Positions 44,956 to 54,350 of a DNA stretch of 64,000 bases are shown one piece after another. The stretch comes from Closterium sp. NIES-65 (Eukaryota; Streptophyta; Zygnematophyceae; Desmidiales; Closteriaceae), in NCBI GenBank assembly GCA_948144175.1, contig CANXME010000420.1:37287-101286 (forward strand), given 5' to 3'. A program made the position numbers and the translations under genes. Positions within the stretch are counted from its first letter, which is position 1. Every line of letters starts with the position of its first letter. The notes under the pieces are model-generated. The model saw only the letters and a program-made list of their open reading frames with translations, was not told where the DNA came from and searched no databases.

Positions 44956-45087
44956 TGACAAGAAGTGAGAATGGAATGAATGAACTATGAAACAGTTGGG
45001 TACAAGTTCTAACCCTAATTGGGTTGTACCCCTTATGGGCTACCCCACTACAGCCTACACAAATGTATAAGCTATAATGTTCTGACA
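44956..45087 (-). repeat. 5' LTR of Copia B copy 3
   Basis: 132 bp, about three differences from 24404-24535. PBS TGGTATCGAGCAGG begins at the next base on the minus strand. Confidence 0.9.
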
Positions 45088-46044
45088 CCTGACACGCTAT
45101 GTTGCGCTCGGGAGACACCGACCAGAGCACTGGAAGGCAGCTAAGAGGGTGATGCGCTATTTGTGCAGTACGTCGGGCATGGGGCTCGTGCTTTGAGGAC
45201 GGGGTCCAGTTGTCTTTAGTGGTCGCGCAGACGCTTCTTCGGTTGACGACTTTGCTACGCAGCGGTCGTCACAGGGATACACCTTCAACCTTGGCTCCGG
45301 TTCTATTTCGTGGCGGTCTACCCGCTTGTCTTTTGTTCTCAGCTCCAGATGCGAGACTGAGATCTACGCAGGGGCCATGGCTGCACAGGAGCTACGCTGG
45401 CTCACCTACCTGCTGACTTACCTGGGAGAGGCACCTCGTTCTTCTCCAGTTTTATACTTCGACAACAAGGCAATGCTTGCCTTGTGTCGCGAGCAGAGAC
45501 TGGAGCACAGAACGAAGCACATTGCTCTTCGCTACTTCCTTCCTTGAGAGATGCAGCAGCGTGGTCAGCTTCATCTTGTTTACGTGGCCTCTCAGGCCAA
45601 CACTGCTGATGTCTTCACCATGGCACTTCAGCCTTGTGATCATCAACGGTTCTGTGCTGTTCTAGGCCTTGTGCCTACTTGGCCTCACTTGCTCACTTCC
45701 TGACTTTGCTTGTACTGTGATCTATATATTTATACCTGCATGCTTACACTTGCTAGGATGTGATCATTGTCCTACTTGTTCTTCTATATACACATAACTC
45801 TGCATGTGAACTGGCCTTGTGGCCATTTGCTGGTGCTCAAAATGTGTGGTGGCGTTGTGATCCACCCTGGGCTTGACCTTGCTTAGTTCTCTTGCTTGTC
45901 CCCCACTTTGCCTATAAGGGTGTGTCAGAACTATGCTGTAGGCTGTAGTGGGGCACTCCTTATGGGGCAGAGCCCAATTAGTTTTTCATATACAAACCCC
46001 GTACTACTGTGTTTCTAGTCATTCTTGGTTCCTAGATTCTGACA
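45088..46044 (+). mobile_element. Copia B copy 2, right part (RNase H and 3' LTR)
   Basis: Picks up where 24403 stopped: the end of reverse transcriptase, RNase H (SSQGYTFNLGSGSISW, GAMAAQELRWLTYLL), the conserved 3' untranslated block, the purine tract CCTATAAGGGTG and a 122-bp LTR at 45923-46044. It is broken in several places. No 5' LTR can be matched to it. Confidence 0.85.
45923..46044 (+). repeat. 3' LTR of Copia B copy 2
   Basis: 122 bp, TGTCAGAACTATGC ... AGATTCTGACA. It is similar to the inverted LTR at 46253-46376 and faces it across 208 bp. Confidence 0.85.
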
Positions 46045-46252
46045 ACGCGCATTGCCATAAAAGGCACCGCGCATATAACCGACCAATTAAGCGCGGTCAT
46101 TAAAGGTCTCGTGCATTGACGCCTAGGCATTGCAGTTATTCACGGAAATATATGATCGGGCATTAATATAAAATGCGCCCGACCATAAATTGCCACGCAT
46201 GATTGGTCAATTATATGCACGTCCAATCAGGCGCGATCATATAGGGTCACGC
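46045..46252. other. 208-bp spacer between facing LTRs
   Basis: Contains recurring short words (GCGCGGTCATTAAAGGTC, GCGCGATCATATAGGGTC, GCGCATTGCC, GCGCCCGACC) at roughly 20-bp or multiple spacing, and inverted versions of GGTCAATTA. No ORF or RNA gene. It could be a decayed satellite-like or host sequence. Confidence 0.4.
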
Positions 46253-46376
46253 TGTTACAAAGTAAGGAATGAGAATGACTAGAATGAGAACAGTAGAATG
46301 TTTGTATAGGCAAAACCTAACAGGGCTCTACCCCATAAGGAGTGCCCCACTTACAGCCTACAATATAGTTCTGACA
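46253..46376 (-). repeat. 3' LTR of Copia B copy 4
   Basis: 124 bp; minus strand TGTCAGAACTATATTG ... TACTTTGTAACA. It resembles the LTR at 45923-46044 more than the LTR at the other end of its own element. Confidence 0.8.
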
Positions 46377-48659
46377 CACCCTCGTAGGCAAAGTGGGGGA
46401 CAAACAAGAGAACAAATCAAGGTCAAGCTCAAGGTGGATCACAACGTCACCACGCATTCTGAGCACAAGCAAAAGGCCACAAGGCCAGTTCACATGCAGA
46501 GTTATATATCAAGGTGAAAAAGCAGTACAGTGATCTCAACCTCACAAGTGTAAGCATGCAGGTGCAGGAATATATAGATCACAGTACAAGCAAAGTCAAG
46601 AGGTAAGCAAGTGATGCCAGGTAGGCACAAGACCTAGCATAATACAAAAACGCGGATGATCACAAGGCTGAAGTGCCTTGGTAAAGATATCAGCACTGTT
46701 GGCCCGAGTGGCCACGTAAGCAAGACAAAGCTAACCACGCTGCTGCAACTCTCGAGCAAGGAAGTAGCGTAGAGCAATGTGCTTCGTTCTGTGCTCTAGT
46801 CTGTGCTCCTGGACACAAAGCAATCATGGCCTTGTTGTCGACGTACAGAACTGGAGGAGAACGAGGCGCCTCTCCCAAGTCGGTCAGCAGGTAGGTGAGC
46901 CAGCGTAACTCCTGTGCAGCCATGGTCCCTGCGTAGATCTCAGCCTCACAACTGGAGCTGAGAACAAAAGATGAGCGGGTAGACCGCCATGAAACAGAGC
47001 CGGAACAAAGGCTGAAAGTGTAACCCTGTGACAATCCCTGCATAGCCAAGTCGTCAACCCAAGAAGCATCTGCATGACCAGTGAGGATAACTCGAGCCCG
47101 TCCTCCAAGCACGAGCCCCATGCCCGACGTACTGCACAAGTAGCGCAACACCCTCTTAGCAGCATCCATGTGCTCTGGTAGGTGTCTCCCAGGAGCAACA
47201 TAGCGTGCTAGGATGCTAAGAGGGTAAGCAAGGTCAGGTCGAGTGCAGGTCATCAGGTACATGAGGCAACCCACAAGCTCTGGGAACGGGCCACTCGGCT
47301 CTACGGACTCATCCGAAGGCAGAGCTGAGAGCGAGTCGCGAGTAGACAAAGGAGTGGACTGTGGCGAGGAGTTCGTGAAGCTGAAGCTCCGAAGGACCTG
47401 CTGCACCATGTGTGACTGAGTCAAGGTAATGGTGCGCCGTGCTCTGTCCCGGGTGATCTGCAAGCCAATATAGCTGCGCAGCTCACCCAAGTCTATGAAC
47501 GTGTGTCTCTTCTACAGCTCCAAGTATACTTGGGCCAGTCCAGCAGTGCCAGCAGTAGCAAAGACCAAGTTGTTGACGTACACGAGGATGCAGAATGGCG
47601 GCAGAGTAGTGTCGGTGCGAAGAAACAGCGACGGGTCAGCAGTGGAAGGAGCAAACCCAAGAGCCGCAAGCGTAGTCCTCATTGTGTCGTGCCACTCATG
47701 AGGAGCCTGGCGGAGACCGTAGACTGGCCACCGGAGGCTCCACTGGGTGCCAGGAGGAAACGACCAAGAGAAGCCAGGTGGGCGGCGCAGCCAGATCTCC
47801 TTGTGCAGGCTGCCCTGTAGGAAAGCTGTGCTGAAGTCAAGAGAGTGAAGCTCGTAGTCACGTTGAGCGAAAACGTGCAACAGCACCAGAAGAGTGGTCA
47901 TCTTTGGGGTAGGGGAGAAGGTCTGAACGTAGTCAACTCCTTGTCGATGACTGAAACCTCGAGCAACATAACACACCTTGAAGACAGGCGGAGAACTCGT
48001 AGGCCGCTTCACCCTGAAAATCCACATGCCATCGATTATGTTCGCCCCGGGTGGGGGAACCTCGTCAACATAAGTGCCTGTGGACTTCTAGGAAGCCATC
48101 TCTACGCCCATGGTTGTCTGCCACTGAGAAGAGTAGGGACCCTCTATCGCCTCTACGTAAGAGCGCGGGGTCGGGATGTCTGGTGCGTCCGGGTCTCCCT
48201 CAGGGGCAATCATCATGGACACGAGATGAGGTAAAGCAGCGGCAAAACACTGGAACTCCTCCTGCCTGTCCTCAAGGACGTCCGTGCTAACAGCACACTC
48301 ACCCCCGACGGACGGAAGACAGACAGACTCGGACTCAGCAACAAGACCAGCGGCGTAGTCTAGACGACAGTGAGTAGCAAAGTCGACAAGCTGAGCAACA
48401 AGTAGACAGTGGTTGCGAACGGCTAGGCGAGCAGCATCGTTACGGGTAAGCCACTGTGACCGAGTCGCACTGTCAGCTGTGGCGTTAGGGGTGGGCGAGG
48501 TGCCAGAAGTGAGGTGAAATAGCGAAGTACCGTCCTTAGAGTCTGTCAGCAGGAACAGCTGTAAGTCGTCTAGCCACGCATTGAACTCTATCGGGCGGCC
48601 CTCCGAATCGAAGGTGAGAATGTTGAGAGTGGCCATAGCGGGCAGAGCAGTCGGGCGCG

Positions 48660-49260
48660 CTAGCAGCAGAGCAGCATGCTAGCAGCAGTGCACCAGTGAG
48701 CGCGCTAGCAGCAGTGCAGCAGTGAGCGGCGCGTGGTAAGGCAGGGTGTGCACGGCAGGACAGGGCGCGCGGCAGAGCAGGGCGCGTAGCGGCGCGGCGC
48801 GCGAGAAGGGCAGGGCGCGCGGCGCAGGGGCGCGGGCAGGGCAGGGCGCGCAGTGGCGCGGCGCGCAGACAGGGCAGGGTGCGCAGCGGCGCGGCGCGCG
48901 GGCAGAGCAGAGCGCGTGGCGGCTCGGCGCGCGGGTAGGGCAGGGCGCACGGCGGCGCAGCGCAGGGGCAGGGCAGGGCGCTCGGCGGCGCGGCGCGCGG
49001 GCAGGGCAGGGCGCACGACACGGGCAGCGCGCGGGCAGAGCTGGGCGCGCGGCGGCTCGCCGCGCGGGCAGGGCAAGGCGCGTGACGGCTCGGCGCTCAT
49101 GCAGGGCGTGCGCGGCGGCGCGACGCGCGGGCAGGGCAGGGCGTGCTGCAGTAGGCGGTGCGCGACTCAGCAGGGCGCGCTGCAGCAGGCGGCGCGCGAG
49201 CAAAGCAGTTTGCGCTGCTGCTGGCAGCACAGGGCAGGGAAGGGCAGGGTAGGGTAGGAC
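48660..49260 (-). repeat. GC-rich repeat leader of Copia B copy 4
   Basis: Units of about 30 bp are built on GCGCGGCGCGCGGGCAGGGC. Arg/Ala/Pro-rich frames on both strands are repeat artefacts. It lies between the PBS region and gag. Confidence 0.8.
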
Positions 49261-49349
49261 AACGCGATTACACTAGCGCGACGGGTGGGGTAGCGCTACT
49301 CGGTGGGCCCTAAGAAATTGGTTCTAGGCTAGGACCTGCTCTGAAACCA

Positions 49350-49490
49350 TGTCAGAATAACGAACAGGAATGAATGAACTAGCAGCAGGATGGGTACAAA
49401 GTAGGAAACCCTAATTTGGGTTGTACCCCATATGGGCTACCCCACTACAGTCCACACAATAGGCAGCATGTATGTTTCACAAAATTGACA
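49350..49490 (-). repeat. 5' LTR of Copia B copy 4
   Basis: 141 bp; minus strand TGTCAATTTTGTG ... CGTTATTCTGACA, followed directly by the PBS TGGTTTCAGAGCAGG. Its PBS variant matches Copia B copy 5 (TGGTTTCAG) rather than copy 3. Confidence 0.8.
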
Positions 49491-49981
49491 GTCCACATGT
49501 ACTCCACAAAATGCGCATTTCGGTTTATAGCAACGGCGTTTACAAGGCTGCACGTTCAAAACTCGATATGCTAACTCGTAATCTCTATAAATAAAAGCGA
49601 ACGGATTGTTATCAAACAAACGCCACCAAAAAAAAAATTGTGATAAATATAGTGAAACAGAGTGTTTTACTCTACGAGACACATATTTAAGAATCTTAAG
49701 ATTTGAAGCTAAATTAAGATACAAAAATTACAATATCAAATTTTGATAATATCATTTTTCTAATATAAAATCTTGAAATCTGCATTTAGAAATCGAAATT
49801 TTGATATATCAAATTATGTATTACATGCATTGTTAAAATTGCTTATCTTAAGTTTTTGACCGGTAGCTGATTTATATCATACACTTAGATAATAATCCAA
49901 TTCAATCAATTTGAATGAATGGACTGATTTTGTAAATTGCTACATGTTCTTTATAGTTTCCGTAAGATGCTTGCTATTATT
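49491..49981. other. AT-rich background DNA, no gene
   Basis: About 490 bp of AT-rich, non-repetitive sequence; it resumes at 57052 beyond Copia B copy 5, whose TTATT duplication proves former continuity. No ORF with motifs, no tRNA. The strongest candidate in the window for host intergenic DNA. Confidence 0.5.
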
Positions 49982-50116
49982 TGTCAAACTATATCTCTGC
50001 TAGTTCTATGTAGGCTATAGTAGGGTAGCCTATATGGGATACAACTCAATGTTAGGGTTAATACTTGTACCCACAACTCATTCAATGCAGTCATTTTCCG
50101 ACTTGCTATCTGGACA
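49982..50116 (+). repeat. 5' LTR of Copia B copy 5
   Basis: 135 bp, TGTCAAACTATATC ... GCTATCTGGACA, followed at once by the PBS. Preceded by the TTATT duplication. Confidence 0.9.
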
Positions 50117-50243
50117 TGGTTTCAGTGCAGTAGGTCCGTAGGACCGTTTTTTTTTGCGGGCCCACCATATTTAGCGACCGACTTCGGTTACCGTGTTACC
50201 CCACTACCCTGCGTCGCGCTGCCCCGCGCACGCCGTGCCCTGC

Positions 50244-50490
50244 TGTTGCGATACATATTTATATGTATGTTTATAACTGCCTATAGCATTAGCTTTAGTG
50301 TAGTTATGCCTTCTTACATTGGTGGTGCACCTTCTCTATGTTCTTTTGCTATATGTTCTTGCAAACCTATAGTGAAACATTCCATTCTCGATTCTCTTTG
50401 GTACAACCACCTGGACACCCACTTGGCCTAGGCTACTAAGCCTAGGCCCTTAGTAAACTCCGGTTCCTAGACTAAGTTCGTTTCGTAACA
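50244..50490 (+). repeat. Solo LTR of LARD lineage, TSD CCTGC
   Basis: 247 bp, TGTTGCGATACAT ... TTTCGTAACA, flanked by CCTGC on both sides (50239-50243 and 50491-50495). It shares TTGGTGGTGCACC, CCTATAGTGAAAC and the GGCCTAGGCT/ACTA hairpin (50425-50448) with the LTRs of LARD 2. It lies in the leader of Copia B copy 5 and has no internal domain. Confidence 0.9.
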
Positions 50491-50494
50491 CCTG

Positions 50495-51000
50495 CCCTGC
50501 GTCGCGCTGCTCTGCGCACGCCCTGCCTTGCCCTGCGTCGCACTGCCTAGCGGACGCCCTGCCCAGCCCTGGCTCATGTCACCTTGCGCCAGCGCCCTGC
50601 CCTGCGCCAGCGCCCTGTCCTGCTCGTGCGCCCTGCCCTACGCCCGCGCTGCTGCCCTGTGCGTCACGCCCTACGGCAGCCCGTGCGTCGCGCGCTGCTG
50701 TCCCGCGTGTCACACCCTACGGCAGCCCGCGAGTCGCGCGCTGCTGCCCTGCGCGTCGCGCTCTGCTGCAGCCCATGCGTCGCGCCCTGATGCCCCGCGC
50801 ATCACGCCCTACAACAGCCCGCGAGTCTCGCGCTGCTGCCCCGCGCGTCGCGCTCAGCTGCAGCCCGCGCGTCACGCCCTGCTGCCCTACGCGTCGCGCC
50901 CTGCTGCAGCACGTGCGTCGCGCCCTGCTGCCCTGCACAGCACGTGCCCTGTTGCCCGCGCCGCCCAAGCCGAGCCGAGCCGCCCTACCTGGCCCGATCC
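50495..51000 (+). repeat. GC-rich repeat leader of Copia B copy 5
   Basis: Units near 30-40 bp are built on GCGTCGCGCCCTGCTGCCC and CACGCCCTACGGCAGCCC. It occupies the slot between PBS and gag, as in the other Copia B copies, with its own unit. Confidence 0.75.
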
Positions 51001-53219
51001 GCCCTGCTGCTCGTGCTACTACTGCTGTTGGTGGAGGTGCTGCTAGGAATGCTCGAGGTGATGCAGCCTAGCTTCACCGAGCCGCTCTGCTGCTCTTACT
51101 ACTGCTGCTACTCTTCGTGCTACTACCTTCACTCCGTACTGCCCTAGAGGTCGCGCTCCTCCTAGCTTGCCCGCCATGACTTCACTCTATAGTAACGGTG
51201 GGAGTGGTGACGGCGGTGGTGGCAGCAGTGGGAGTGGTGGCGGTCGTAGTAGCAGTCAATGTGGCGCTGTTTGGTGTGGAGTTTCTGGCGGTGGTCAGAT
51301 GCAGCTACGGTAGCGTCCGACCCTTACGTCCCAGCAGCTTCGTGAGTGGCTTTACCAGCATGGGACGTCTCCGAGTCTGGTCGTTGCGCGTACGTCATTC
51401 GCACAGGTCGTCAAGCTGGTCAGATCTGTGGGACACCTGTTCACGCACAGTCCCGCTGCTTTGCCTATTTGAGTGACGACTGGCACGCAGAGTTTGGCGA
51501 CGAGGCTGAGATCCCCCACTGGCATGAGCTGCTTAGGTCAAGCGTTGATGTCTTTGCCTTAGACTATGACGCCATCCTTACTTCTATGTATGCTTTGCCT
51601 GGTGGTGCTGAGGGTGACTGTTACCTGTGTGTGCAGTACGACCCCGGTATAGAGGTTGCTACAGTAGGTGGTAGTGAGGTTGCTGCCTTAGGTGCTAGCG
51701 AGTCTACTCTCTCAGGTACTGCGCCTGCTGAGGTGTTGCACACCTTCACGCTTGATTCAGGTGCTTCCCGATGTTTCTTTCGCGACAATACCAAACTCAC
51801 GCCACTCCCTACACCTGTTGCAGTGTCTCTGGCTGACCCCTCAGGGGGCCTAGTTCTTGCACGGTCCTCCACTGTGCTTCCGTGCCCGGCGGTTCCGTCT
51901 GGCTCACTGTCACGTCTTCACCTCCTCTCGTTCTCTACGAACCTGGTGAGCAAGGCAGTCCTCCTGGATGCATGGGTTGATACCTTTACCCCTGGAGGAC
52001 AGCGTGTGGTGATCTGTACGTGCTCCCGGTCTGGCCGTCACCTGGCCACGTTCACTCGACGGCCAGGGTCGAGTCTTTGCACACTGACTACTGAGTCCCC
52101 TCAGATAGCTGCTACTGGTCAGGTGTCTGCGTCAGGTCAGGTAGCCTCCCCTTGTGAGTGTCGCTCTCTGTCGCACCAGACTCTTCTCTGGCACCACCGC
52201 CTGGGTCACCCTTCCTTGCCACGTCTCCGTGGCATGCACCGTCACCTCCTAGTGTCTGGTCTTCCCAGGTCTCTCCCTCCCCTCCCTGCCTCCCCTGCAC
52301 CGCCCTGCCTTCCTTGTGTCGAGGGGCGGCAGCGCGCCGCTCCTCACTCCTCCTCGTTTCCCCGGACATAGGCTCCTCTGCAGACCCTCCACCTGGACAT
52401 GTGGGGCCCAGCCCGCGTTCGTGGACAGGGCGGTGAGCGGTACTTTCTGCTGGTTGTCGACGACTATTCACGTTACATCACAGTCTTCTCCTTGTGCACC
52501 AAGGAGGTCCCTGCTGTCCTGATCCTTTGGATCGGAGCAGTTCGTCTTCAACTCCGCCGGAGGTTCCGCCAGGACCTTCCTGTCCTGTGTCTGCACTCCG
52601 ACAGAAGTGGTGAATTCACCTCCAACTTCTTACGGGCCTTCTGTCAGGGGGAGGCATCGAGTAGTCGTTCACACTTCCGCGCTCACCGCAGAAAAATGGG
52701 GTTGCTGAGCGCCGCATTGGCTTGGTCATGGAGATCGCGCGTACCTCCTTGATCCATGCAGCGGCTCCCCATTTTCTGTGGCCGTTTGTGGTCTGGTACG
52801 CCACGCAGCAGCTCAACATCTGGCTCCATGTCTCCTTGTCGGAGACCTCGCCCACACTGCATTGGACGGGAGAGGTTGGCGATGCGTCGCATTTCCGAGT
52901 CAGGGGTGCTCGTGCCCTTGGCCGTAATATGTCCGCGGACAAGCTCTCCTCCCGCACCATTCCCTGTGTCCTCCTTGGCTTTGTCCCTGTCGCGCCTGGC
53001 TGGCAGTTCTACCACCCCACCTCGCGCCGAGTCTTCCCCTCTCAGAACGTCACCTTTGACGAGTTGGTTCCTTTCTACCATCTCTTCCCCTACCGCACTA
53101 CCCCTCTCCCTCCCCCGCCGCTTTTCCTCGCTCCAAGTCCCCCTCAAGTAGACCCCCCCCCCCCCCTCAGGGTCCTCCCCCTCAGGTGTGTCTCAGGTAG
53201 ACCCACTCCCCTTGTCTGA

Positions 53220-54350
53220 GCCTGTAGAGGTCACTAGCAACTCAGGTGCTGCTACGGGTGGTGCTGCTCGGGGAACTGCGTTTGGGGGTGCTGAGCCTGT
53301 GCGTGAGGTGCTGGGGGGTGCGGAGCCTGGGGGGTGCGAAGCCTGGGGGTGCTGAGCCTACAAGTGCGGAGCCTGGGGTGCTGAGCCGGAGGGTGCTGAG
53401 TCTGGGGGTCTCTCTTCACGACGGGGGCCTCTCTCACCACACTAGCTACGAGAGTGGCTGGCGTGGCGTACCCGCCTAAGGAGTCGTGCTGCTGCTGCTG
53501 GAAGTGCTGCGTTTGGAGTTGCTGGAGCTGCTCGTCGTGGAGGCGCTGGGGGTGCTGGCACTGAGGGTCCTGGAGGTGCTCGTACCGGAGGTACTCGAGC
53601 TGCCGGGGTCCGTGGTGCTGGAGGCACTGGAGCTGGAGAGCCGCGCGTTGGAGTTCGAGACCTTGGAGCTGGAGGTGCTGGCCCTTGAGGTGCTGGCCCC
53701 GGGGATACTGAGTCTGTTGGTGCTGAGCCTAGGGGTGCTGATTCTGCTGGAGGACCTCCTGGTGCCGCGTTGCAGCGATCACCTCTCTCACCACGGCAGC
53801 TGCGCGAGTGGCTTGCATCGCGCACCCGCCTTCGGAGTTGCGCGGCCAGAGCTGGAGGCACTGGAGCTGGGGGCGCTGGAGCTGGAGACCCTGGGGCTGT
53901 AGGTGCCGGTTCTGGGGGTACTGCTGCTGGAGGCACTGGAGCTGGGGGACCTGGAGCTGGTGATGTCGACCTTGGAGTTGGAGACCCTAGAGCTGGAGGT
54001 GCCGGTTCTGGGGGTGCTGCTGCTGGGGGCACTAAAGCTGGAGGCCCTGGAGCTTGTGTTGTCGACCCTGGAGTTGGAGACCCCGGAGCTGGAGGTGTCG
54101 GTTCTGGGGGTGCTACTGCTGGAGGTCCTGGGGCTGGAGGTTCTGGAGCTACTGGAGGAGCTGGTGCTGCTGGTGCTTGTTCTGGAGGTGCTGGAGCTGC
54201 CGGAGCTGGTGTTGCTGCGGGCTTTGGAGCTGGAGGCGCTGGCGCTAAAGGCGCTGGAGCTGGAGAACCTAGAGCTGGAGGTTCTGGAGCTGGAGGTTCT
54301 GCTGCTGCTGGAGGTGCTGGTGCTGGTGGTACTGGTGCTCGGGGTAGTGC
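53220..54350 (+). repeat. Degenerate repeat in the Copia B integrase-RT linker
   Basis: Repeats of GGAGCTGGAGGTGCTGG with many variants read as Gly/Ala-rich in the pol frame. Copia B copy 3 has the same kind of stretch at 26900-27460, so a low-complexity linker between integrase and RT is a family trait. Confidence 0.75.

Larger units (their letters stand above)
24404..45087 (-). mobile_element. Copia B copy 3 (span includes a nested Gypsy)
   Basis: 132-bp LTRs at 24404-24535 and 44956-45087 differ at about three positions (2.3%). The flanks CCTGG and CCTGA are a 5-bp duplication with one mismatch. Minus-strand order: 5' LTR, PBS (TGGTATCGAGCAGG, 44942-44955), repeat leader (43890-44940), gag start at about 43885, Gly-rich gag, protease (LDSGASRSFF, about 42280-42310), pre-integrase (HHRLGHPS), integrase (MDVWGPARVSG near 41600-41640, LHSDRGGEFSS, NGIAERRIG). 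After the Gypsy insertion at 27470-40669 come a Pro/Ala/Gly-rich linker (26500-27469), reverse transcriptase (LVYVDDLVF near 25710), RNase H (24740-25250) and the purine tract. It looks broken, with only a few breaks besides the insertion. It is the best preserved Copia B here. Confidence 0.9.
46253..49490 (-). mobile_element. Copia B copy 4, shortened, unmatched LTRs
   Basis: Minus-strand order: LTR (49350-49490, 141 bp), PBS TGGTTTCAGAGCAGG, GC-rich repeat leader (about 48660-49260), gag start at about 48636 (MATLNILTFDSEGRPIEF), reverse transcriptase (GFSHRQGVDYVQTFSPTPKM) and RNase H (about 46700-47480), 3' block, purine tract, LTR (46253-46376, 124 bp). Protease and integrase are not seen. 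The two LTRs are not close matches, and the flanks (CACGC and GTCCA) do not match, so this is either a recombinant of two elements or a rearranged copy. Broken. Confidence 0.8.

Noticed and set aside
49437-49724. 95-codon minus-strand frame in the AT-rich spacer
   Set aside because: Part overlaps a Copia B LTR; no domain, no initiation context and no homologous copy, so it is probably chance.
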